Shown piece by piece: positions 49,438-62,400 of a stretch of DNA of 64,000 bases (the stretch's first letter is position 1; each line of letters begins with the position of its first letter). The notes under the pieces are model-generated. The model did not search any database. It was given only the letters and a program-made list of their open reading frames with translations, and had not been told where the DNA came from. Both the position numbers and the translations under genes were made by a program. The stretch spans positions 124,001-188,000 of the forward strand of contig JAMZAV010000160.1 of the NCBI GenBank assembly GCA_024449915.1, given 5' to 3'. The DNA is from Sweltsa coloradensis. Its lineage: Eukaryota > Arthropoda > Insecta > Plecoptera > Chloroperlidae.

Positions 49438-50389
49438 GGGATGTGCGGGTAGTGGTTTTTGAACTCGGGTCGGGCTCGGGTCGGGTAATTGAAAGTACCC
49501 TCGGGCTCGGGTAATTGAAGAAGGCTCGGGTCGGGCTCGGGTAGTGAATTTTTTTTTTATTTGTGAATTCATTTTAAAAAAAAAATCCTAGAAAACAGTT
49601 TTGCATTGGTTGCAGGTAGCCACTCTGGGCTGTGTTGACACGAAGTACTTCCAAATCGGCGTCTTATGAACTTTTGCTTGAGTAGGCCTAGGCCTAGGCC
49701 TAGTACAGTGAAACCCCGCTATTATCGTTTTCCTGCATCAATCGTTCGTTATTCTCGGAAATAATATCGTAACGATCGTTTTCTAATATTTCCGACCCAA
49801 CCCCAAGAAAAACCGATGCGACCGCGTATTTTTCTCTTCCGGCCGACGAAATCATGCGTTTGTACCAGCCATGCATCTGACGAAATCGCGCGTTTGCACC
49901 AGCCTTTCGGTCTGACTCCGCCCAACGCTCTGCTGCGCGCAACGATGCGCACTAGATCGGACTTCTAGGCCTGCCGCCTAGGCATTAGACGATGTTTATT
50001 AGCGTTGTTTCTTTTTCACCATTCGCCTACGTACGTAATATTCAACTTGCTTTATGCCGTTATTAGCGTTGAATAACCAGAAGACGAGTAATGACGGTCA
50101 GTAGGGGCCTAGGGCCTATTACTCCAGCGGGGACAGCGCCGGAAGACGGGAAGAGCCAAGGACACAGCATCATAGCATAGCCGCGCCCACGTCGTAGCGA
50201 TTGGTCCGCTCCGACGTCAGCTGTTCGTTTGGCGTGTGAGCGGGAGGTTTAAAAGGAGCAGATTGGCGTGTTTCTTTATTACTTCTACCCGACCCGACTT
50301 TTTCGGGTAGGAATTGACGGCCCGACCCGAGGTCGGGTAATTTTACCTACCCGAAAATTACCCGTTTTTCGGGTACCCGCACATCCCTA

Positions 50390-50432
<43 letters not shown>

Positions 50433-53400
50433 TAATAACTAATTATTGTTAAGTGTTGCTACTTCATGGTTCAAGTTGGACGAGCTTAGGCTGACATTTT
50501 TACAATTTTAAATGTACTTTTAAAATTTGCTTGATTGGCAAATCTTTACTTTTTGACCTCTAATTTTCCCCCAAAATGTTTGAAACTCTCTTGAGGTTGT
50601 TAGTAGTATGTGTGTGTCTCTTATCAGTTAACATTTCTACATTTCAAAGAAATATATCCTGTATAGGCTTGAAAAATTACTATGTAGCCTACATTTTCTC
50701 TTCTATGGCATGTTTACGGATAGGCCTAGTTTAAAAAACCAAGCAATATTATGAAATTGTACTCAGATCGAGAAATGTAGGCCTACACATTCTTACTTGA
50801 CATACCACTACTGGTATAAATCATAACTCCATAAGGCATTAGATAATATTACAGCTTACAACTGATCCAGATGATAACCGTGTATACTGCATTAAAGCCT
50901 GGTTTGCTCCAGCTCATTTAACAGTCTTAATGAGAATACTACTAGCTGCAATTTAAAGAACTGCTGAGATGTTCATTGGTGTATTCTACCGTATAGTACA
51001 GAATATAGTCCGACCCTGAAAAAAGGCCGACCCCCTAACTTAGGTCATTGAAATTTAAAAAAAGGAATTTTTAATGAAATATTTTTATTTAACGCGCCGT
51101 TATTCCTGCGGTCTGTTTCCGCGGAGCCAGTGCCAAGGTCGTTTTTCCCGCGCGGCCTATTGACGCGGAGCCCGTGATGACGTAGCGCTATGACGCAATC
51201 TCCAAGCAGACCGGTTCATATCGCCCAGTTATCTGTTCCTCGTCATACTTCACTCATCAGTAGGCCTGCAGTAGGCCTGGAGATGGCGTCGCGTCCTCCG
51301 TGCCTGCCTTATTGTTGGCGCAGCGCCAGACACAAGCAGTGAACTATACGTATTTCCTTGTCATACGGCGCTGTAACTTGGTGTTTGAAATTATTGCGTC
51401 AAAATGCCGATGTTCGCATATAGGCCGAGGAGGGATTTTGAGACCTAAAATAATGAAAAAAAGGTCAGCCTATATTCGGTACTATACGGTATTGACTACG
51501 TATATTGTTGTTTGTTGCAGGAGTGGCTGAATTGCAACCCCAAATACTCTCATCTTGTTGTGCCCAATGAAGCTAACTCTTCTTCATCGGGAGGTGTCTC
51601 TTCTATGCTATCACAGTAAGTGTTCATCATTATCTTTGTGCTTCTTTTTCTCCCAAAGTAATTTAATGTGAGAGAAAGAAAGCAAGATATTAAATGGAAT
51701 AGTCCAGTCCTGTGGCTAGGGATGACATGGCAGAATCGATTAATCGATTCCAGATCGATTCCTGTCTGCATTGATTCCAAGTTGGAGGAATCGATTTCAC
51801 ACTAGACAGTTTTAACGTTCGGGCGTCGTTAGTAGGGCCTAAATGTTAATAGCGCCTTTTAAAACAATTCCTTCATTCTTCATTTTTCCTTCTCAAAAAC
51901 AGTACTACCCGTATTATATTTGGTGCCATACTATATTCGGATCAATATGGTAAAATGTAAATGATACATGTATACAAACTTGCTGATATGTTTTGACCAA
52001 CTATTTGTCTTTATCACTAAACGTAAGTATAGAAACTATGTTTGTTAATTAAACTTATTTGCTAAAATGAATATTAAGTATGAAAGAAGACCTAGTTGGT
52101 TGAATATTTGGGTTGGACAAGAGTTGATGGTGCAACAGTTAATTATTAAGCTTAATATTATTCTTTCTAAACATAAAACACTTGTGTGTTTCAGTCAACA
52201 CTACGAAGAAGTTAAGAATATGTACATTGCGGCAGCCCGACTCAATCCCATGAATATGATCGATACAGATGTTCAGTGTGGCCTGGGAGTGTTGTTCAAC
52301 CTAAGTAACGAGCTAGACAAAGCCGTCGACTGTTTCCAGGCTGCGCTCAGGAGGAATCCAGAGGTACAGAAGTGTAGGCCTACTACAGTAGAACTTTGGT
52401 ACAACGATCACGGATGCAATGATTTCCCATTCTTAGCGTCAATTTCATTGAGTCCCTTCTTTTTCCCATTTAAACTAATGTAAAATCTACCCGCCTTGAC
52501 GTATTTTTCTGTTTTGAACCTTGAAATTTTATGTCCCCTAATCAAATTAACAAAACTTGTTACCCTAGTATTTTTTCTCATTTTTTCATTAATGGTGATA
52601 GCTCGAGCCAAACATACCATACGGTTATATTTGTGATCGCTACGTTACCGTCCATGGAACCCTTATTTTACACTGTTGGGCTCTTGTAGTGTTCCCCCTC
52701 CCCTCTTAATTTTCTTAATTTCCGGATATTTTATTTGTGAAAATACCTAGATATAAGCCTTGGAATTTGGAATTGTATTGAATAACTGCATCTTGTTTTA
52801 AGGTGCTTTTGCATAGGGAACCTAAGTAGCGTGCACGGGAAAGAATCCGGATCACACTTGATCACATAGCATAGGAAAATAACCCGTCTTCAAACTTTGC
52901 TCAAACTCTGCTGCGTGGAGACACATTCTCTTTCTATTTTTGTAGGTAGTGGCACGGTAACAACGCAATTACACTTACTTTTCAAACTCGCTCTCATTTA
53001 AATTTGGTTTAAGTTGTTGAAAATATATTGACTGTTTTACGTAGCGAAAATATGAAGTGTTCTCATCGTGTGGTTAAAACTTAAAATACCTTATTTTGGT
53101 CTCAATCTAGAGATATGATAGTGCAAAGTTCGATGACTGGTAATTTTCCTATGCCATGTGATCAAATGTGACCCGGATTCTTTCCCGTGCATGCTTCTTA
53201 GGTTCCCTATTAATAAATAATAAATAAATAAATAAATTGTATTTAGAGTCTACCCACTCAGTTATATAACTGATTTTCAGTGGGGGACAGTAAATCAAAG
53301 CGACCAAGCCAACCTTGTAGGCCCCGACGCAATCGACGAGTGAGCAATAACCAACCAATGATCGATATTTTTAATAGGAAATATAGCAATCAGTGGTATG

Positions 53401-56400
53401 GACAGTGCGAACACCCGCGAATCAACGCCAGAATCAACAAGATCGATTCAGAACAACTCTGAATTTATTATGTGCTTCGTTGCTAGGACGGCTCCAAAGT
53501 CACCGTTTACAAACTCCTAAGACAAGAACTGATGGACTTAAGTCCAAATCAGAAGTTAAAAAACTTCTGACTTTGGCGGGAATCGAACCCTGGACCTTCT
53601 GCATTGGAAGCAGATACGCTAACCACAAGACCAACGAGCCACACAATTGACTTTTAATATCATTTATTAAAGGAGGGCTGCCGTTTTAACGGATTTTATC
53701 CGTTTTTACTTTTTACGGATATTTAGGGTGCAAAACGGACCAACGGATTTTTTAGTCTTATTTACGGATATTTTGTTGATTACCTTTTCTATGCTTATTT
53801 TCGTATACGTATTTGAATCTGCGCGGTCTAGTTTCGATTAAAAACATTGAAGGGGGGGCGATAATCGATTCGACTTTCGATAGGGGGCGAAGCTAGCCGT
53901 GTCCCAGACATCGTAGGAACTGCTACTGAGGAGTTGGTTACTCACAGTTGTGAAGTTAGTGGCTTTTTGGGGGGATCCAAGTTAAATTGAACATCCAAGA
54001 ACAGTGGCTTTTTTTGGGGGATGGAAGTTAAATTGAACAGCCAAGAATAAACAATGGAAAGTGGAGCCTACAAAATTGTTTTCTTTTGTTTTTGTTTATA
54101 AAGATTGGAACTTGGATTATGTGATCTTAAACGTGAAAAATAGAATTACTAGTATATGATTAAAATGTTACTAACAAGTTCTGCAATGTTATAGTACACA
54201 ACACATGGGCCTAGGCTAGGCCTAGGTTAAAATCGTGATGCAACATTCATAGGGCCTAGACCTAAGCATCTTTTAACCTTTTGACGAGTGAGTTAGCTTT
54301 CACCTTACTACACCCCTGGAGTGGGTTATTTTTTACATTTAACAAAATCCTGTTTTTTGGTCATTCCTTACTAACTAGGCCTGGGCCTAGCACTTGAAAA
54401 CCCAAATTAGGGCTTACATCACTATTTGAATCATCAAAATTAAAAATTGTGGGGTCTAGTTTCGGGGGTTGACAGCACGTCTAGGCCTAGGCCTAGCCCT
54501 AGCTGTAGGCCTACGCCCACCTGTTGTAGCGGCAATAGGAACTAGTCCCTACTTGACTTCTACATCTTATTAGTATCAAAACAAATACTTCACTGTCTCT
54601 AATATCAGATTCATCTATTTTATTTGTAGTTACCGTCGTAATTCCGTCTCCTAAATCAACAGGCCGGCGTTTGGCGGCCACAATAACTCGCAAACACATC
54701 GTGGTACTGTCAATTTCCATAAACACTCGCATTTAGTTATTTATTTACAATAAAGTTGGCAGCACTATACATCGCCTTACAAATAGGGGGGGGGCTTCGC
54801 GACGACGCTTCCGATCTACTACACGACCGACAAGTCAAAGATCAAGTGCCCCCTGGATACGGGACAGAAGCCCGTAACCAAAAGTCGCCGCACCACGCCA
54901 CGCTATCCATCATGGCTCCATCCGATGTTCACCTAGTGAAAAACGGCCCTTATCAGGACCACAAACCAACTATAATATACTGGAACGCAGGAGGCGTCTC
55001 CAAAAAACTGGACGAGATCTACAGCATTATCTACGAACAAAATGCAGATGTATTCTGTATCTCAGAGGCTGGTAAAATGGCAGAGAAAACAGACAAAAAT
55101 CTAAGTGACCTTAAAACTCCCAACTACGTCATCCACATTCTGGAGAGAAGCAGAACGATCTCTTCAGGCTTGATCGTTGGAGTGAGGTCAACCCTGATCT
55201 CCACCTTCACAGTCACACATAAAATGGAGCTTAGTGGCGACAAGATTGAAATCGCTTCCCTGGACGTCTGGATGGGACAAATTAAGTATACCATTCATAT
55301 GCTATACAACCCTCCACAAAACATACCAGCTGCCCTCGAAACCATCAACGTTTCGAGGAACACAATCATCGTTGGCGATTTCAATGCTCCGCATAAAGAT
55401 TGGGACTATGAGTCGACCACTCCAGTTGGACAAACTGTAGCAGAATTGGTCTACTCGAACGCACTCTTCCTGCTCGAGGACCCGGACAAGGACAACAGGG
55501 CCACTTTCCTCTCCAACTCCGGATACACTTCCCGACCAGATCTTGTCATGGCCCACTCATCAATTGCGGATGACCTAAAACAAGAAAATCTCGATTGCCC
55601 CTCAGGGTTGGGTCATAAGGTGATTAAAATCAGCGCCATCAAGAGCAGCTTCAAAAATGAGCAGTATCCCTACCTGAGGTGGAACTTCCGAACGGCAAAA
55701 TGGAATGACTTCACAAAAACCATGGAAAATCTGGCCTCCACCACCCATCTCTCGGGCAACCCACATCGAGATACAAAACTGTTGGAGGAGAAAATACTGG
55801 AAGCTGCACGCGAACACATTCCCAGAGGCTCCCGAAAAAACTACAAACCCTTTTGGAGCAGAAAGCTTGAAAATCTGAGGATAAAGCGTAACAAATGTAG
55901 ACAAGATACAGAACAGCAAAAGACCCCAACCAGCAAAGATAAGCTTCTTGAAGCTCAAAACAACCTCACCAAAGCAATCGACGAGGAAAAAGAGCAGAAA
56001 TTTAGAAATTTTCTGTTGAATCTGGACTATAGAAAAGACTCCTACAAGGCTCACATCTACACTTCCAACTTATGTGGGAAAAAAGCAAAGCCAGAAGAAG
56101 AAAATGCTCCTCTTCTCTATAAAGGAAATATGGCAGTGACTAACAAAGAAAAGGCTGATGTCCTGTGCAGACACTTTACCACCATAAGCAGCCCTCTAAG
56201 AAAGAAGCCAAAAAAGTTGCCAAAATTTAAGTACAAGCACATGCCAAACAACGCTTACAATCGGCCTTTCACCTCCCAGGAGCTGGATTATGCAATCATC
56301 AAACTAGACAACAAAAAAGCGCCTGGCCCTGACAAGATTCATGTTGAATTTCTTAAACACCTGGGACCTAAGGCACGGAAACTTGTCCTCGACCTCATAA

Positions 56401-59400
56401 ACAGTTACTGGACCAGTGAAGTCCCATCAAGCTGGAAAATTGCCTTCATCACGCCAATTCTGAAGCCTGAGAAAGACGCCTCTGACCCTGCCAGCTATCG
56501 TCCAATTGCCCTCACAAGCGCCCTTGCAAAGACGGCTGAGAAAATAGTCAATGCACGCTTGGATAATTACCTCGAAAGCAACTACATCATCGCCGAAGAC
56601 CAGGCAGGTTTTCGACAACACCGAGGCACCACAGACCAAGTCGCCTACTTTGCGCAGACAGTCAAAGAGGGTTTCAGCAAAGGTGAAAGCACACTGGCTG
56701 TCTCCATCGACCTTTCTGGAGCTTTCGACTCCACCGACCGGTCATGGGCAGTCAAGCAGATGATCAAAGATGAAGTACCAAACAACATTGTCAGATGGCT
56801 CCACGACTTCATTAACAAGAGGCGTATCAAGGTGGTCCACAAAGGTGCCCATAGCAAAACACGTAAGACACGAGCCGGAGTTGCTCAAGGTACAATCACA
56901 GCGTCGACCGTCTTCAAAATTGCAATCAATGGACTCATCAAACTATTGAATCGAATACCTGGCCTTGTCGTCAAAGTTTTTGCAGACGACTTTGTCATCT
57001 TCTTCACAGGAAAATGTCCGGTTGGACTGGAGCAAAAAATGGGCCTCGCCATGACGATAGCTGCAGGCTGGATCAAAGTGCACGGCTTTAAGATAAACTG
57101 CAGCAAAACCATCTGCACCTACTTCACGATGAGTCACAATCCCTTCAAGTTCAACATCACTCTTGATGGCGAACAGATTAAACAGACAGATGAGATGAAG
57201 TACCTTGGCGTGACTCTCGACAAAAAAATGACCGGCAAGATCCACTTTGAAAAGGCTGCAGAGAAGGGCCATAAACGACCACGACTCCTTCAAAGGGTAG
57301 CCGGTGTGTCCTGGGGCGCAAAACTAGACACTCTGGCGCTGACCTACAAAACGTACATCAGACCAGCCATTGAGTACGGCACCGAAGTCTTTCCTGCCGC
57401 CGCCGCAACGCACGCCAGCCATGTCGACAGAGTCCAAAATCGAGCCCTTCGCCTCATAACGGGAGCAGTGAAAACCACCCCAATTATCGCCATGGAGTGG
57501 TTCAGCCAAATTGAGCCTCTACAGCTAAGAAGAGAGCAGCGCGCTGTCCAACTGCACGAAAAACTGGCGCGCCTAAACCCCGACAAATGGCTCAACTACC
57601 CAACCTCAAAAGTCAAGGCGCACACTAACTTTGCTGAAACAGTCCACCAACTGAAGAGTAAAAACTGTCCTATCCTCCTAGAAGCACCACGTGCACCACT
57701 TGACGTACCACTCCCAGAGCTTCTGCCGGACAAGTCCAATCAGCTTGCCCCGGGGACCAAAATTGACGGCATTGAGAGAAGAAAGATGACCATGACCATA
57801 AAGAACTGAAAGAGCTTGCTGAGAAGCACCTGAAGAAGCACTTTCCTCTTCAAGAGTGGGTGCACATCTTCACAGACGGCTCCTATGACTCGGCTACAAA
57901 TAGAACAGGTTACGGCATCCACTGCATCTTCTTTGAAGAAGCCACTCCAATGGGAGCTGGCGAAACATACTTCGACGCTGAGGTCGCAGCCATTGCCAGG
58001 GCGGCCGAAAAAATCGCCGAGACCCCCGCCTTACCCCTCAACAAGACAAAATTTGTGATCCTAAGCGACAGTGTCTCAGCCATCCAATTTGTCTCTCAAG
58101 CAGCAAACCTCCATCCTAAATCGATGCTTTTCAAAAACTCCCTTGTCGGCATCCGACAGCAAAACAAACTATTAGAGACTCAATGGATCCCCAGCCACTG
58201 CAAGATCATGGGGAATGAAAAGGCAGACTTCTTGGCCAAAAGTGCCACAAAAGCACCGCAACCACCAGCAGCGCCTCTCTCCTACCAAAATGTCAAAACT
58301 AAGATCAAGTCAACCACAAAAAGGATCTTCAGAAACACCACAGAAGAGACTTCGCGACTAAAGAACTGGTGGACCGAGATCAAAAAAGGGCCAGACAAAG
58401 ACTGGTTGAGGAAGACGGCCACCGCCCATTTCCGGCTTGTAACCGGTCACGACGTCTTGCAGCACCACCTGCACCGCTTCAACATTACCAACGAACCGGC
58501 CACCTGCAAACTTTGTAATTTAGAAGATCAAGACAGAGCGCATCTCTTCAGATGCGCCGCCCTCAAGAATGACATTGACTCCCTGCCCGATGACCTGAGC
58601 AGGATAGAAAAGGAGGCAGTCTTATATTGGATAGCAAGACAGAAGAATGGCTGAAGAGGCCAACTTTGCACAAGAAAAAAAAAAAAATAGTTCTTACTAT
58701 TGCCGAGAGGTAACGCTACACGTCTGTTTTAAAATTATCCAAAGAACTTGAAACGGAAAGACAACACACTCGACCACACAAGGCAAACGTATGAAATACG
58801 GGCGTACTCCTGGCGCCATTTTTAAACTCCACGTATTAGATACGGGCGTACTCTACAAAAGGTTAACCAGGTCAGAAAATATGATTTTAATGTTTAAAAC
58901 TGATTTTCTGTAAACAAATAACATTTAAAATTTGTATGCAATCTTAATCAAAGCAACCTCGGGCGTTTCTGTCTAATTTATTCTCGTCTGTGCATAGGCC
59001 TAGGCCCTTGGCAACTTTTAGTTTATGAAATATGATGGTCACAAATATAAACATCACATTTAGCCATTTTCATAGTTTGATATGAAATTAACGTTTTTAG
59101 ACTTTTTGCAGATATTTAACGTCCTCCAACAGGATTTTTTAAAATGCCAGTGGCAGCCCTGTATTATAGTATTTGACAATTTGTTAATTGGAATTTGTAA
59201 AAAAATTGTATTTTGTTTTATCTTTTAATCGACTTGTGTCTCATGTTTAGGAAAAGGAAAAGCACATGACTCATGACTCATGAGTATTATGAAGACTTGT
59301 GAATAAATAAAAACAAATATAAATAAAAACTAAAAAGTGCTATTCTTGGGTGTTTATTTTTCTGCATCAAGATCTTATGTTTACTCGTATGTTTATGTTA

Positions 59401-62400
59401 ATGTTGTTAGACTTTGTTAACAGTTAAATGGCATTTGTAATCCCCACTCAAATGAATTCTGGAGATGTAATAAAATACTATCTCTATGTGTAGGATGCTT
59501 TAATGTGGAACCGCCTGGGTGCCTCGCTGGCTAATGGCAATCGATCGGAAGAGGCAGTCGAAGCCTACCACAACGCACTGGAACTGTCCCCCGGTTTCAT
59601 TCGTGCCCGTTACAACTTGGGCATTACCTGCATTAACCTCCAAGCACACAAGTAAGTACTATATTAAGCGAATATGCCCCGGGTATATTTTAGAACATCA
59701 AGATCAAAAAGTGGAGTGGGCCTATGTTATATTTTATTATTATGCGGATGGATGGTGGTAAGAAGTAAACTTTTTAACCAATTTTTAAACGTAATAGGAG
59801 GGAAAAACGTACTTGATAGGAAAGTTTAAGTTTTATACTGTTGTATAGTATGTATGTGCTAAATTTAGATGTTCTGTGTATAAAAACGTCTTTGAAGGGA
59901 ATGTTTTAGTAGGTTTTTACTGTATATTATCTGAAGTACGTACTAACTTAGCAACGGCTAAAAGTTTTAACCACTGCACGTTCAATTATCCAATTTGATA
60001 TTCAATAAATAATTAATTGAACATGGCAAAACTCTAATTAGCTTGTGAAAGTGACATTGTTATTCCTACGATTGTTTTATGTTTTCTAGAGAGGCTGCAG
60101 AACACCTTTTGACCGCTCTGAACCAGCAAATCTCGGGCAACCGGTCACTTGCAGCCATGTCCGATACCATCTGGAGTACATTACGTCTCGTCTTAGCGAT
60201 GCTGAACCGGCAAGACCTCTACACCGCTTTGGAAGCCAGGTAACTATCATAACATATTATCGAACATAGAAAACCTCATGTTCTGTAGCCAAAGATGACA
60301 CACATTCCGTGAAATCAATATGTGCACAATAATTGTTGTCACCGTACAATTATAAATTTTTGTAGCAGGTGTGATATATTTTCAAGCGCAAAAAGTATCA
60401 ATTATGTTATTTTTGGGAGGCTTTAGTCAAATAGGGAAGTCTCACCAGTTTTAGATATTAGCGCTGGTGTACAGAATCAGTAAATGTTCATTTAATAACA
60501 CCATCGCCGTAGTTTATAACACTCTAAAGTAAAAACTGTATATTCCACAGAGGTACAAAGTTTTACGTTTACTCTTTCCCGCACTTTTATCGTGAAAAGA
60601 CGTGTGACGTCATAACCCTAAAGACATTGTTGGTAATGAATGAAATTGACCACGGTCTTCTAGATCACGGAGCTAAATTCACCTCTCGGCCGTTCACCAG
60701 CTCGTGTTAAAACAAAAGTCCATTGTTGTTGACATTTTCTTTATAAATGTTTTTGTAAAACCATTAATTGTTAAAAATGTATACACAAATGTACAAATGT
60801 TATATCTTGTTATACAAATTATTATTGTTTATTAGTAATTCTTAATCATACTACAAACAAATTTTATTCTAAAAGTGCTTCTAGAAGTAAGATTATCATC
60901 AAAAATGCTTTTTATTCAATGACCACACGGTGATTGGTTGTAGGGTTATGACGTATTGCCCTGTTTTTCCCGCCATTATTACGCTAAAACTTTAAGCTCA
61001 CTTTAGTGACTGAAAATATTTTTGAAATAAAAAAAATGTTATATTTATGTAATCAGAAACTGACCCTAAATATAGTAGAATAATAAAAAATATTTGTGAG
61101 TCTTCCCTATTGTCATGATAAATAAGCAATGAATATTTTATAAAGCCAGTGGTATGCAAAACATGTATTGATCAGTTTGAAAACTACCAAGTTGTACATT
61201 TCCCCCGTTTAGCCCCAGTTTAGGAGTCCAAAGTAGCATAATCAGAATTACTTGTAATATAACTTAGGCCTAGACAACTTAAAATTCAAAACGACTAACA
61301 AAATTTCCGGAGACAGTTTTAGAGAACTTTTGTGTGTTATTTCATCCCAAAGTGGTGATCTTAATTCAAAATATGTAGCCGAAAATGCTGCAATCCCTTG
61401 GCCTTGCTTTGGTGACAGGTAGGCATAGGCCTATAGCCCAGCCTATAGTCCTATGTAACTGAAATTTAATTTTTATTAGGGATGTCAAACGATATGCAAA
61501 TTCATATCGATAATCGCGCCAAAATGAGAATAATATTGCGCCCAAAAATATTGTGCCAATACGGTCACTTTGTAATCATATCACAATATATCGGCATAAA
61601 ACTCACTTTTCTCACATTTGCGTCAATTTAAATTGCGCGCCATCTCAACGCTGGTGGGTGGATTGGCCACCACTTACGATGGGCCCCTTGATGCCCCTCC
61701 CACGAGCGAGTGTGCGAGAGAGAGAGAGCGCGAGCGGTGAGTACTGTTCCTCGATCGGCGCTGCGGAGGGGAGGGGGGGGGAGTGGTAGCGTCAAATAGA
61801 TCGTGAGCGGGAAAACCCCGTTTTGAGATGCTGGGAATTCCATGAAATCCAGAATTCAGGAGAAAAATGTTGTTGTGGCAGTGTTGATTAGTCATAATCA
61901 TGTATATGCTACTGAATTTGCTATTAAAAATCCGAATTCCCAATAAATATCTCCATATTGCGAGCAATATTTATTTTATATCTTTTGATTATCGGGATAC
62001 AGCCACCTTTATCGGGATAATATCGATAATCGATATTAACAATAATTAATTATTATTGATATACGATTATCGACGTATCGTTGACATCCCTAATTTTTAT
62101 TACTAAATGTAAATAGTAAATAGTGTTGTTCAATCCTTACTGATTTTTGTTATTAGGCTATGTGAAGAATCTCCCATTTTAAAGAATTATTGTTCTTGTT
62201 TTCTTTCATGACCTGCTTTAACATGTAAAATTTATTTTGTCTTGGGCCTAGAGGCCTAACCGTAAACCCAAAGGAAAATACAATAAGTGAAATTAATTAT
62301 TCTTATTTCTCAATTTCATTATTCGGGAAACACTCCCGTAGGTAGGGGGAATCGAACCCCGGTCTCCCGATTGTTGGTCGAGTGCCTTACCCCTAAGCTA

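Larger units (their letters stand above)
53673..59161. mobile_element. hAT element (5.5 kb) with a nested LINE
   Basis: Ends GAGGGCTGCC and, inverted, CAGGGCTGCC. Flanks tattaaag (53665-53672) and tattatag (59162-59169) match at 7 of 8. Left subterminal words acggattttatccgttttta and tttacggatattt are private to this element. No transposase is seen. Most of its length is the LINE (about 54.7-58.7 kb), implying that a MITE-like element was later enlarged by LINE insertion. Confidence 0.8.

Noticed and set aside
53570..53643. Possible tRNA gene (CCA in the anticodon position) on the - strand
   Set aside because: Acceptor arms do not pair and the sequence continues into a SINE body with a (TAAA)n tail; it is a SINE head.
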